Source: Bacteroidia bacterium (GTDB taxonomy: Bacteria > Bacteroidota > Bacteroidia > Flavobacteriales > Flavobacteriaceae). Taken from it: a stretch of DNA of 64,000 nt. The position numbers and the translations under genes are program-made. Shown one piece after another: positions 18,990-26,986 of the stretch; position 1 is the stretch's first letter, and the number at the start of each line of letters is the position of its first letter. The stretch spans positions 310,001-374,000 of the forward strand of contig JAUIDI010000001.1 of assembly GCA_030428705.1 (NCBI GenBank). The letters run 5' to 3'. The notes under the pieces were generated by a model that did not search any database, was not told the DNA's origin, and worked only from the letters and a program-made list of their open reading frames with translations.

Positions 18990-19403
18990 TTAGTCAAAAG
19001 GCAATAAGTCAGGTTCTAAAAATTTAGCTTTTGCTTTGTCGGAGTTATAGATGTCAAACCCGTAATGACAGGCCATTAGTTCTTTGAAATCATATTTCAA
19101 TCTTGGAAATTCGGTTATAAATTCCTCGAAACTATCGGACTGCGATTTGCGCATAAAATGATGGACGGCTTTGATTGCGGCTAAGGTCAAGGTTGTATTG
19201 TATTTGTCTTTTGCCCCAACAAATTGCACATAGTTTTGTAACTGATCTTGTATGATGGCCTCGGCTTTTTCAATGCCGTATTTTTTGATATTGATCCAAG
19301 CCAACCTTAGATGCGCTTCGTGAGAGAAAATCTCTGGATTCAGTTTGCAATCCATGAATTGTCTTTCAAATTCAGGATCGGATAGTTCAAAGTGTTTTTC
19401 CAT
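18990..19403 (-). CDS. Conserved hypothetical protein
   Basis: 137-residue soluble protein, mostly helical, without signal peptide or membrane segment. A noticeable pattern is the segment HEAHLRLAWINIKKYG (about residues 28-43), with a later AVHHFMRK and ACHYGFDIY. The spaced His residues could bind metal, but no known catalytic motif is recognised. I do not recognise a characterised family. It lies 41 bp upstream of an amidohydrolase gene on the same strand and might be co-transcribed with it. Confidence 0.7.
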   Translation of the reverse strand: MEKHFELSDPEFERQFMDCKLNPEIFSHEAHLRLAWINIKKYGIEKAEAIIQDQLQNYVQFVGAKDKYNTTLTLAAIKAVHHFMRKSQSDSFEEFITEFPRLKYDFKELMACHYGFDIYNSDKAKAKFLEPDLLPFD

Positions 19404-19444
19404 TTTTTTAAGTTATTGTCGACAGCTAGAGTAAGCAATTGTTT

Positions 19445-20791
19445 TTATTCTTCAATTCGTTTTTGAATTTTCCCTCTCTTAATCACGGTATTAATTGCAA
19501 GTGTATTTCTTATAGTCTCCAATGGATTCATATCAAGTAATATCATATTTGCAATTTTCCCATTTTCAATTGAACCTAAACTATCTTGCGCTTTCATCAT
19601 TTTGGCCGCATTCAAAGACCCCATTTTAATGATATTTAGCGGATTCATTCCGCCCAACTCAAACAACTGCATTTCTTCATGTAAACTATACCCTGGTAAA
19701 ACGAAAGGACCTGTATCGGTACCCAGGGCAAAGTTTATTCCATTCTCGTAAAGGGCCTTTATGTCCTCAACCTGAAAGGTAACAACATCACTTAAGGTTA
19801 TATCTTCTTTTTGTAGATAATCTTTCCAGAAGGCAATGTTATCTTCAGAGCGAGCTATATAATCAGGTTCATTTGCTTTTGACAAATCGTCTTCATCAAA
19901 GACCTTTTCTTGTCGAACGGCTTCTACCCATTGAGGAAACAAAGGATATAAAAATCCCTTATCTATCATGAGCGTTGTGATAAATGAAGGCTTGAGTTCG
20001 TATATTTTTCCCAAAAGCAGCGTATCTTTTTGAAAGTCAAGATCAATACCTGTCCAATGGGCGAAATTCTGGATGCCGGCATCCAATGCCATTCCTAATT
20101 CGATATTGTCACTTACATGGGCAAATACTCTTGTACCATTTTTTGTCGCCTCTTTCTGAATTTTATTGATAAATTTTTGTGGCATGCGCTCTACCCAGGG
20201 TGGATGTGGACCATCTTCAATGGTGAGCTTTATTCCCGTGATAGGGTATTGGCTTACTTCTTTTACCAACCCTTCGATTTGAAGCGTATCTTTTATCAAG
20301 AATACCGTTTTTCCATCGACCCAACTGCCCTTATATGTCTTGACAGGATGCCTACCTTCCATTGTAAAATGCTGACTGGTATGGAAGACGATGGGAGCAG
20401 GAATGCTATCTTGATTGCCTTGCTTGCGCATGGCCCTATAGTATTCATTTGTACATGAACTTCCACCTGTAATGAAGATTGACGTAACCCCATAGTGAAT
20501 GAATCTGGGAAAATCTTTTTCAAAATTCCCGGTATGGACATGACCGTCAAATAGCCCGGGAATAAGGAACTTTCCGGTTCCATCAATCATGTTTTTGGCA
20601 CTTTCCGTGAATACCGAATCAATGGCAACTATTTTCGCATCTCGTATACCAATGGAAACATTGGTTTGCAGTGGCCTTCCGGTTCCATCAATTAGGTTGA
20701 CATTGGAGATCTCTAGGTCAAAAGAATCCTGTTTGGCTGAATTACAAGCAAATAGACAAGAGAGAAGAATCGAGCTTAATGCGTATTTCAT
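19445..20791 (-). CDS. Amidohydrolase lipoprotein (fourth paralogue)
   Basis: 448-residue amidohydrolase. The ATG at 20791 is chosen because MKYALSSILLSCLFACNS is a clean lipoprotein signal (Cys 16); an upstream in-frame ATG adds eleven charged residues. Ligands: HVH at 84-86, Lys in GIKLTIEDG, His in FAHVSD, His in FAHWTG and Asp in ALGTDTG. It is related to the enzymes at 5078-9562 but stands apart in AT-richer surroundings. Membrane-anchored periplasmic hydrolase is the best guess; substrate unknown. Confidence 0.87.
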   Translation of the reverse strand: MKYALSSILLSCLFACNSAKQDSFDLEISNVNLIDGTGRPLQTNVSIGIRDAKIVAIDSVFTESAKNMIDGTGKFLIPGLFDGHVHTGNFEKDFPRFIHYGVTSIFITGGSSCTNEYYRAMRKQGNQDSIPAPIVFHTSQHFTMEGRHPVKTYKGSWVDGKTVFLIKDTLQIEGLVKEVSQYPITGIKLTIEDGPHPPWVERMPQKFINKIQKEATKNGTRVFAHVSDNIELGMALDAGIQNFAHWTGIDLDFQKDTLLLGKIYELKPSFITTLMIDKGFLYPLFPQWVEAVRQEKVFDEDDLSKANEPDYIARSEDNIAFWKDYLQKEDITLSDVVTFQVEDIKALYENGINFALGTDTGPFVLPGYSLHEEMQLFELGGMNPLNIIKMGSLNAAKMMKAQDSLGSIENGKIANMILLDMNPLETIRNTLAINTVIKRGKIQKRIEE

Positions 20792-20882
20792 AGCATACCA
20801 TTTTTTAATGATCAAGGTTCTCATATAACTGTCATGTACGAGTTAAATTAGTGATTATTTTCGGTTACGCACCGACTTTAGC

Positions 20883-20920
20883 AATTCCGGCGTACCGATA
20901 GCTATCGGTACGCCGGAATT
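20883..20920. repeat. Perfect 38-bp palindrome
   Basis: A perfect self-complementary sequence centred on AGCT at 20900-20903, with inner arms CCGATAGCTATCGG and outer arms AATTCCGGCGTA. It sits 46 bp after the stop of the epimerase-like gene and 91 bp before the next start on the minus strand. As RNA it forms a 19-bp stem with almost no loop. It may be a transcription barrier or one copy of a dispersed palindromic repeat; there is no T tract on either side. Confidence 0.7.
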
Positions 20921-20966
20921 ACGGTTATACATTTTTAGGCACTGGGTTTGTTTTAAAATCTACTTC

Positions 20967-21656
20967 TTACTTAATTTCTGTCGATTGTTTATTTTCACTT
21001 TGCTCTTTTAAATAATGAATCAGGTCTTTATTCTCTAATATTTTTTTATCTGACCCGTTCAATCCGATTTCATACATTGCTTTAGCGAGTTCAGTCGATT
21101 TGATGCTAAAATTACTGCCTAAAAGTCTTATAATTGGGTATAAATAACGCATAATTCTATACATCAAATTGGGCTCTTTTCTTGGTTCAACCGGATAAAT
21201 ATATCCTGGGCGAAAGGCGTAAAATTCCAAACCTAATTTATCAATTTGATTTTCAGCGATTCCTTTATACAGCGCAAATGAAGTCTTACTTTTTTCAGTT
21301 CGGTCGGCTCCGGCTCCACTGAGAAGGCATAATTTTGCGTTTGGACTATTTTCTTTGAGCATTTTGGCAAAACTTACAGCATAGTCTACTGTAATTTCCT
21401 TGAATAATTTATCAGGAACACTACCTGTGTACACTCCAATACAGAAAAAGGCACTATCGATATTTTTAAACAAATTCCGATGGTTAGCGTAATCTGTAAA
21501 ATCTTCAATAATTACCTCTTTTAACTTAGGGTGCTCATTATTCGATTTCCTGCGAGCCAAAGATGTTACCCTATCAATTTTTGAAGATGACAAGCATTCG
21601 TCCAAGATGATACTCCCGATCATACCCGAAGCTCCTGCGATAAGTACATTTTTCAT
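20967..21656 (-). CDS. NAD(P)-binding atypical SDR / epimerase-like protein
   Basis: 229-residue Rossmann-fold protein with the dinucleotide-binding loop GASGMIGS at residues 8-15. It carries a later LCLLSGAGADRT strand and the segment FYAFRPGYIYPVEPR, typical of atypical short-chain dehydrogenases (NmrA / NAD(P)H-binding group). These often act as nucleotide-sugar epimerases, redox sensors or chaperones, and the activity cannot be told here. The start lies only 50 bp after the stop of the upstream hypothetical gene. That gap contains one half of an attC-like repeat, so this gene may be the last, damaged member of the cassette cluster. Confidence 0.83.
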   Translation of the reverse strand: MKNVLIAGASGMIGSIILDECLSSSKIDRVTSLARRKSNNEHPKLKEVIIEDFTDYANHRNLFKNIDSAFFCIGVYTGSVPDKLFKEITVDYAVSFAKMLKENSPNAKLCLLSGAGADRTEKSKTSFALYKGIAENQIDKLGLEFYAFRPGYIYPVEPRKEPNLMYRIMRYLYPIIRLLGSNFSIKSTELAKAMYEIGLNGSDKKILENKDLIHYLKEQSENKQSTEIK

Positions 21657-21663
21657 ACTTTGA

Positions 21664-21701
21664 ATTCAGCCCGCAATTAATTATACACGGTGTTACCTGT
21701 A
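21664..21701 (-). repeat. Truncated attC-like site (one arm only)
   Basis: Read on the minus strand this begins TACAGGTAACACCGTGTATA and then ATTAATTGCGGGC. It has the same position after the ORF, the same TAAC core and the same ATAATTAATT run as the complete site at 22903-23039. The expected second arm is missing: the next ORF starts within 10 bp. Confidence 0.5.
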
Positions 21702-21706
21702 GTTTT

Positions 21707-22240
21707 TTAGTGTATTATTATCGTTTCGTGATATGAATTACACCAATCGATGACTCTTCCATTCTCATCTAATTCAATATGATAGTTATTCGTTCGTCTC
21801 TCGTAATTCTCGTAAATGTTAACAAAAAACCTCTTTGAGTTTTTAATAGAAACCATTGGATAGCTTATAAAAAGTTTTGGGAAACTGCCTCGTCCATTTT
21901 TCCTGATTTTAAACTGTTTTCTGTCTATCTCGCTAAAGTTCAGTTCAAACTTGTCCGAATCTATATTGTTCTGTCCATATGCAGTTCTATCAACTTCCCT
22001 TATTTGATTTTTAAAAACGGGATTTTTAAGACACTCTCCTTCTGCAAAATAGCGATTGGAGTCTTGAAATTCCGAATAGTAACGATAAACACTAATTCTT
22101 TTTTTTACTGGGTTCGCTTTAAGAATCTCCAATCGGTAGAAGTCAAACGCACTTTGTTCAAAAAAGGGCAATTCCGATCGTGCGAATCCAATTCCGATTC
22201 CCAAAATCCATAAAGTCCATATTTTTGGAATGTTTTTCAA
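21707..22240 (-). CDS. Hypothetical protein with N-terminal hydrophobic segment (cassette ORF)
   Basis: 177-residue protein, apparently starting at TTG 22240, since no in-frame ATG precedes the body and this codon is 4 bp from the cassette border. The N-terminus IWTLWILGIGIGFA is a signal peptide or anchor. The rest is rich in Tyr, Phe, Asn and Lys, with segments such as VYRYYSEFQDSNRYF and FVNIYENYERRTNNYHI suggesting a small beta-rich extracytoplasmic domain. No family recognised. AT-rich codon use differs from the flanking core genes, in line with recent acquisition. Confidence 0.65.
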   Translation of the reverse strand: MKNIPKIWTLWILGIGIGFARSELPFFEQSAFDFYRLEILKANPVKKRISVYRYYSEFQDSNRYFAEGECLKNPVFKNQIREVDRTAYGQNNIDSDKFELNFSEIDRKQFKIRKNGRGSFPKLFISYPMVSIKNSKRFFVNIYENYERRTNNYHIELDENGRVIDWCNSYHETIIIH

Positions 22241-22243
22241 AAT

Positions 22244-22434
22244 TACAGGTAACGGTCTGGGCTATGATTTCGTTGTGGCTGGCGGCTGGTGAGCGACGGC
22301 GTGGGCCGGTGCGATTTTCCAGCAAGCCAGGGCCGCGGGACGAAATCATTCCCTTTGGTCACTACTTTTCTTAAAAGTAGGGAATTTAGTTCAAGGTAGG
22401 AGTGAACAATGAAATATAGCCATTGTTAGCGGTA
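22244..22434 (-). repeat. attC-like recombination site B
   Basis: About 190 bp. On the minus strand the arms are CTAACAATGGCTATATTTC and GAAATCATAGCC followed by CAGACC and GTTACC. GGCTAT-ATTTC and GAAATCATAGCC pair with one unpaired base, like the extrahelical base of integron attC sites; the arms are separated from the TAAC/GTTA cores by unpaired spacers of 3 and 6 nt. The centre holds an unusually GC-rich block (about 22272-22345) in otherwise AT-rich DNA. Confidence 0.6.
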
Positions 22435-22457
22435 GTTTTTATAACAGATATTATTGT

Positions 22458-22865
22458 CTAATTCAGGGTATTTAACAGATAGAAAACCCCGTCAATTTCT
22501 CTTTTGTATAATTCTACTGGTAAAGAGGGGAAATAGATATCTGGTAATGGCAATTTCTTTTTTGCAAACTCGTATGCCTCACTCAAACCTAATGTAGCAT
22601 CTTTAAAACATTCATGGATATTTTCTCTAGTTTTAATTTCGGTTACAGGTATTTCATAGGCTGACATAGCGGAAAGAACTTCGTGTTCTATACTATTATA
22701 AAATTCAACGAGAATATACTTTTTAGTAATTTTCAATTTCACTTTATTGTTAACTATAATTGGAGGTTCAGTTCTAAAATCAATTCTTGATTCACCGAGT
22801 CCTTCAATGGCTGGAAAATCTAAAGCTGATAGCTCATACTCTGTTCTGTAAAGTCTTGCATTCAT
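22458..22865 (-). CDS. Hypothetical protein (cassette ORF)
   Basis: 135-residue soluble protein from the ATG at 22865; an in-frame TTG at 22889 would add eight residues and lies nearer the cassette border, so the start is open. No signal peptide, membrane segment or known motif. Mixed alpha/beta character, with FRTEPPIIVNNKVKLKITKKY suggesting paired strands and a C-terminal region of aromatic and proline residues (PLPDIYFPSLPVELY). I do not recognise a family. It is enclosed by the inverted repeats at 22425 and 22903. Confidence 0.6.
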   Translation of the reverse strand: MNARLYRTEYELSALDFPAIEGLGESRIDFRTEPPIIVNNKVKLKITKKYILVEFYNSIEHEVLSAMSAYEIPVTEIKTRENIHECFKDATLGLSEAYEFAKKKLPLPDIYFPSLPVELYKREIDGVFYLLNTLN

Positions 22866-22902
22866 AGGATTAAGTTTTATTTCCCGCAATCATGGTTCAA
22901 AT

Positions 22903-23039
22903 TACCGCTAACGGTCTCGGCTATGAGTAGTTGTGTGGGTTAGCGATTAACTTCGCAAGTACACACCAAACTGAAAATCCGCAAGGATTTTCAGGGGTAG
23001 GCGAGTAGAAGTAATTAATTATTGCCATTGTTAGCCACA
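22903..23039 (-). repeat. attC-like recombination site A
   Basis: About 137 bp between two cassette ORFs. On the minus strand it opens TGTGGCTAACAATGGCAATA and closes CATAGCCGAGACCGTTAGCG, the same borders as the site at 22244-22434. An internal hairpin CTGAAAATCC-GCAA-GGATTTTCAG lies at 22971-22994. The core boxes differ slightly from the textbook integron consensus (GTTAGCC rather than GTTRRRY). The arrangement relative to the ORFs matches attC. Confidence 0.6.
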
Positions 23040-23040
23040 G

Positions 23041-24822
23041 TTATTTTGATTTCAATTTTGCTATTCGAGTATGTGTAGTATAACCTCCTAATTCATTCGC
23101 TTTTTGCCAAGCATCCAATGCTAATTCATATTTTTCTAACTTGAAATATGCATCACCAAGCCCAACAAAGCTGTGACTCAGTTTAGGATATATTTGAATA
23201 TTCAATTCAAAGATTTTTAAAGCATCTGTAATTTCATCTTTATCCAACAAGGAATTGCCTAAAGTGATGAGTTGCCTTTGTCCAAAATTATATTTGTCAG
23301 CCTTTTCTTTTTTCAACTTATGGTATTCATCAATGGCTACGTCAATGCCACTTTTTGTTATGAGTGAATCCAAGACTATCCTGATTTGAGGTTTTCTATT
23401 ATTTTCAATTAAATTGTTCAACTTATTATTCAACTCCTCTTTTGGATAATAAATTCCTCTTAAAATTAATCCATCGATATTTTTTGTGTTTTTAATATCT
23501 TTCAAAGGGTTGCTATTGAGCAAAATTAAACTTGCCCTTTTGCCTTCTTCAACAGTTCCTATATTCTTTTCTATTCCCAAAAAAATCGTAGGATTTATAG
23601 TAGCTGTTTGCAAAGCTTGTAGGGGTGTAGCACCTGCTTCCTCGACAAAAATTTGCAATTCATCATGTAGACTAAACCCGGGATAACTAAATCTTACAAC
23701 GTGGTCTGTCCCTGCCAGAATTTTTACACCACCATCAAACATTGGTTTGAGTAGCTTTATGAGAAATTCATAGTTCTTTCTATTCCAGTTGTAATTTAAA
23801 CTATCTCGACTCGTTTTGAGCGTATCTTTCACGTAATAGCCATTAACAACAAAATCCGGCATATAGGAGTTGAGCACAGAAGGATCATAATTTGGGTCAT
23901 AGCGTCTTAGTGTCCCTTTTTCCACCACCATTGTTGGAGTAATCCAAGTGTTGCTTTTAGAAAGTAATTCAATTAATTCAGGTATTCTTGTGGTATCCAA
24001 ATTGTCGATGTCATAATCTAATGCACCAATTCCGTAGGTTGCCACATAGGATTTTACAGGTTCATCAAGTTCAAGCGTATTGGGTTGATTATTCATTTGT
24101 TTTTTAGCCTCAATATATTGCTTGTGTAAAAAAGCATTAATTCCATAGGTATGTTCAATGCTCAGGTGGTTTGCGGTGATAGCATCTTCCAATGATACCT
24201 TGGAAGGAAGATGACCAACCATAGGAATTCCAAGTCTTTGACATTCATCAGCAATGGCCAAATACACTTCCCTTTCCAATTCAGAATATACTTTGATAAA
24301 ATCCGCTCCATCTGACTTTTGTCTTCTCACAATGGCTCGTCCTTCTTCAGGGGTAGCAGCGATATCAGAAGCTCCTGCTTGTATAGGGTTGGCTCCTGCT
24401 ACCAAAAAGCCTGCACTAAAAATATCAGGTCCAATCAATTCTCCATCAGTAATTTCGTGTCGCACTTCACTCAATACTGGGAAATTACCCCACATATCTC
24501 GAATACCGACTACACCATTTGCTAACATCATTGGAAAAAAGTATTCATAGGTGTCTATCCAATGGCTATGCATATTCCAAAGGCCAGGTATCAGATATTT
24601 CTCTGTGCCGTCAATCTTTTTTATTGCATTGAATGTTCCTTTTTTATGTTCTTGAATTTTGGCAATACTGTCTTTGATTATCAATACATCAAAATTAGTT
24701 CTGACATTTCCTGTTCGTATATCAATCACATTTACATTTTCAATCAACAAATCTCCTTCTATTGGTTTCTCACAAGCGACAATAAGAATTGAGATTAATA
24801 TTAAATTGAATATTCGTTTCAT
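23041..24822 (-). CDS. Amidohydrolase lipoprotein with C-terminal TPR-like region (cassette ORF)
   Basis: 593-residue protein. Lipoprotein signal with lipobox LIVAC (Cys 17); amidohydrolase domain with HSH at 85-87, Lys in DFIKVYSE, His in MVGHLP, His in IEHTYG and Asp in LAGTDHV. Beyond about residue 450 it has an extension that ends in TPR-like helices (NFGQRQLITLGNSLLDKDE, then VGLGDAYFKLEKYELAL). The other four amidohydrolases in the window lack this tail. The ATG is 9 bp from the cassette border GTTAGCCACA, leaving no room for its own promoter, so transcription may come from upstream. AT-rich coding sequence suggests transfer. Substrate unknown. Confidence 0.87.
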   Translation of the reverse strand: MKRIFNLILISILIVACEKPIEGDLLIENVNVIDIRTGNVRTNFDVLIIKDSIAKIQEHKKGTFNAIKKIDGTEKYLIPGLWNMHSHWIDTYEYFFPMMLANGVVGIRDMWGNFPVLSEVRHEITDGELIGPDIFSAGFLVAGANPIQAGASDIAATPEEGRAIVRRQKSDGADFIKVYSELEREVYLAIADECQRLGIPMVGHLPSKVSLEDAITANHLSIEHTYGINAFLHKQYIEAKKQMNNQPNTLELDEPVKSYVATYGIGALDYDIDNLDTTRIPELIELLSKSNTWITPTMVVEKGTLRRYDPNYDPSVLNSYMPDFVVNGYYVKDTLKTSRDSLNYNWNRKNYEFLIKLLKPMFDGGVKILAGTDHVVRFSYPGFSLHDELQIFVEEAGATPLQALQTATINPTIFLGIEKNIGTVEEGKRASLILLNSNPLKDIKNTKNIDGLILRGIYYPKEELNNKLNNLIENNRKPQIRIVLDSLITKSGIDVAIDEYHKLKKEKADKYNFGQRQLITLGNSLLDKDEITDALKIFELNIQIYPKLSHSFVGLGDAYFKLEKYELALDAWQKANELGGYTTHTRIAKLKSK

Positions 24823-24863
24823 TTTTTTAATTGTGGCTAACTTGTTATATCAGTACCAAAATT

Positions 24864-24896
24864 ACCGTTTATCATTTGTCATTTCCAGATAACGGT
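24864..24896 (-). terminator. Terminator of gnd
   Basis: On the minus strand, ACCGTTATC and GATAAACGGT form a stem with one bulged base and a 14-nt loop, followed by AATTTTGG. It lies 27 bp after the gnd stop and just outside the cassette border at 24841, marking the limit between core and accessory DNA. Confidence 0.55.
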
Positions 24897-24922
24897 ACCC
24901 TTTGGTTTTGTTTATCCGACAC

Positions 24923-26332
24923 CTACTTTTCCCATTCCGTATGAAAAATACCTTCACGATCCAAACGCTCATAAGTGTGCGATCCAAAATAATCGCGCTG
25001 TGCCTGAATCAGGTTCAAGGGCAGTCGGGTAGAGGTATAGGCGTCGAAATAGGCCAATGAATTAGTGATTCCGGGTAGGGGTATTCCATTCGCGGCAGCA
25101 AGGCACGTCAGTTTACGGGCCGAGCCGACCGTACCCTGTACTTTTTCGACAAAAGTGGGCGATAACAGGAGATTGGGCAGTAATCGGTCTTTTTGAAAAG
25201 CCTCCGTAATATCGGCCAATAGGGCCGCCCGAATGATACAGCCCGCACGCCAGATCTTGGCGATAACGGCGATGTCGAGGGCATAGCCATATTCGTTTGA
25301 GGCATCGGCCAACTGATGCAGCCCTTGGGCATAGGTAATGATAAACGAGAAATACAATGCTTCTTCGGCCAATTTTTCAAGCTCGGCCTTGTCCTGCTTT
25401 TCCATTTCGGGGCGGTCATACAGCTTATCGGCCCGAACACGTTCTGTTTTCAAGGCCGAAATTTCGCGCATGCTTACGGCAATATCGATGGAAGGTACGG
25501 GTATGCCAAGATCCATGGCGTTTTGACTGGTCCATTTTCCGGTGCCTTTTTGTTTGGCCTTGTCAAGTATCTGATCGACCAGATGGCCTTCGGCAAGGTC
25601 ATCTTTTTGGGTCAATATTTTTGACGTGATCTCCACTAGAAACGATTGCAGGCGCCCTTCGTTCCATTTCGAATAAATGGCGCCCAGTTCCTCGTTCGAG
25701 AAATCCCCCGCTTTTTTAAGCAAATCATAGATTTCAGAGGTCAATTGCATCAATCCGTATTCGATGCCGTTATGAACCATTTTCACATAGTTTCCTGCGG
25801 ATTTCGGGCCTAGATAGGCCACACAGGGTTCCCCCTTGTATTTAGCCGAAACCGCTTCGAAAATCGGTTTTACGTGCTGATAGGCTTCACGGTTGCCACC
25901 GGGCATGATGCTCGGCCCGAGACGGGCACCCTTTGCGCCGCCCGAGACACCCGCCCCGAAGAAATGGATGCCTTTTTCCTGTAGATAAGCTTCCCGGCGA
26001 TCGGTATCGGTAAAAAAGGAATTTCCCCCATCGATGATGATATCGTCCTTGTCCAAAAAGGGCAACAGGCTTTCGATAACGGCGTCCACGATCTTGCCCG
26101 CAGGTACCAACAGCATTATTTTTCGGGGAGAGGAAAGTGCATTGACAAAGACCTTGGCATCCGTCGAGGCGTTGACCTTTTTCGTATCGCCGCCTTCGGC
26201 GATAAGGGCGTCGACCTTTTCGGTATCAAGGTCGTTGCCAAAGGCCGTAAACCCGTTATCGGCCACATTGAGTATAAAATTACGCCCCATAACGCCAAGG
26301 CCTACCAGTCCGAAATCGTATTTTCCTTCCAT
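24923..26332 (-). CDS. gnd: 6-phosphogluconate dehydrogenase, decarboxylating
   Basis: 469 residues, the normal length of the long-form homodimeric enzyme. It oxidises and decarboxylates 6-phosphogluconate to ribulose 5-phosphate with NADP, the third step of the oxidative pentose phosphate pathway, in the cytosol. Visible motifs: N-terminal Rossmann GLGVMGRNF, IIDGGNSFF, the substrate-binding GAGVSGGAKGARLGPS and the catalytic Lys/His region KMVHNGIEYGLMQL. It is divergent from the unit holding zwf and pgl, with 127 bp between, so all three pathway enzymes are together. Its 3' end borders the cassette cluster. Confidence 0.97.
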   Translation of the reverse strand: MEGKYDFGLVGLGVMGRNFILNVADNGFTAFGNDLDTEKVDALIAEGGDTKKVNASTDAKVFVNALSSPRKIMLLVPAGKIVDAVIESLLPFLDKDDIIIDGGNSFFTDTDRREAYLQEKGIHFFGAGVSGGAKGARLGPSIMPGGNREAYQHVKPIFEAVSAKYKGEPCVAYLGPKSAGNYVKMVHNGIEYGLMQLTSEIYDLLKKAGDFSNEELGAIYSKWNEGRLQSFLVEITSKILTQKDDLAEGHLVDQILDKAKQKGTGKWTSQNAMDLGIPVPSIDIAVSMREISALKTERVRADKLYDRPEMEKQDKAELEKLAEEALYFSFIITYAQGLHQLADASNEYGYALDIAVIAKIWRAGCIIRAALLADITEAFQKDRLLPNLLLSPTFVEKVQGTVGSARKLTCLAAANGIPLPGITNSLAYFDAYTSTRLPLNLIQAQRDYFGSHTYERLDREGIFHTEWEK

Positions 26333-26459
26333 AATTCTTTGTTCTGTTTAATGGGAATGCCCATCAAATCAAAAATAAATGAAAATATCCGGTTTTGGTT
26401 CGATACCTCTTGTAAACTCATAAATGATGGTTATATTTAAAATCGCCTATGTTCCGAAA

Positions 26460-26978
26460 ATGAAAAAATCGATTTTCGCATTTCTTATCCTTTTTACAAT
26501 TGTTTTGGGTGCACAACAAAAATCTTTAAAGCAGGAGGAAGCGGTCAAGTCTATCGATTCCATTGTCAAGGAAGTATTGCATATTGTTTCGGGGGAAAAA
26601 GGAAAAGTACGCAATTGGGATGCCTATCGGAACCTTTTTTTACCGACCGCTCGCTTTACCATACTGAATCAAGGCGATTCGATTACTACCCCTTACGATT
26701 CGCTTTCATTGGAAGAATTTATCGCGTCGTTTCAAGAGAGTTACCGCGACAAGAAATTTCTTGAATATGAAACCGGAAAGGTAGTGGATGAATACAATGG
26801 CCTCGCCCAGGTCTTTCAGAGTTTTCATGCCGAAGATTCCGAGAATCTGAACGCACGAGGCATCTCAAGCTACCAATTGATTTTTTACAACGATCGTTGG
26901 TGGATCGCCAACATGGTCTGGACATTGGATTCGAATGGGGTAAAAGTGCCAGAAAAGTATTTGGAGAATAAAAATTAA
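26460..26978 (+). CDS. Exported NTF2/SnoaL-fold protein
   Basis: 172 residues from the ATG at 26460, preferred over an ATG 36 bp upstream because MKKSIFAFLILFTIVLGAQQ is a clear signal peptide. The mature part (from about residue 20) has the helix-strand pattern of NTF2/SnoaL-like proteins, with NWDAYRNLFLPTARFTIL and SYQLIFYNDRWWIANMVW. Such periplasmic proteins in Bacteroidota have no established reaction. It precedes zwf by 8 bp and is probably in the same transcript, though a metabolic link is not evident. Confidence 0.78.
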   Translation: MKKSIFAFLILFTIVLGAQQKSLKQEEAVKSIDSIVKEVLHIVSGEKGKVRNWDAYRNLFLPTARFTILNQGDSITTPYDSLSLEEFIASFQESYRDKKFLEYETGKVVDEYNGLAQVFQSFHAEDSENLNARGISSYQLIFYNDRWWIANMVWTLDSNGVKVPEKYLENKN

Positions 26979-26986
26979 CATGTTAC

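Larger units (their letters stand above)
21692..24841 (-). mobile_element. Cluster of three integron-like gene cassettes without integrase
   Basis: Three consecutive minus-strand ORFs are each bounded by their own perfect 10-bp inverted repeat: GTTACCTGTA/TACAGGTAAC (21692, 22244), GTTAGCGGTA/TACCGCTAAC (22425, 22903) and GTTAGCCACA/TGTGGCTAAC (23030, 24832). Between ORFs lie structured repeats starting CTAACAATGGC and ending AGACCGTTA. Integron cassettes show this logic: the 5' end of each cassette complements the R'' box of its own attC. ORFs start very close to the junctions, and the DNA is AT-rich. No integrase is in the window, so it would be a CALIN-type cluster. The pattern is seen; the mechanism is inferred. 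Confidence 0.6.

Noticed and set aside
16126-24922. Search for transposase, integrase, target-site duplications or tRNA attachment sites around the accessory region
   Set aside because: None was found by reading; the ends of the region are defined only by core genes and the gnd terminator.
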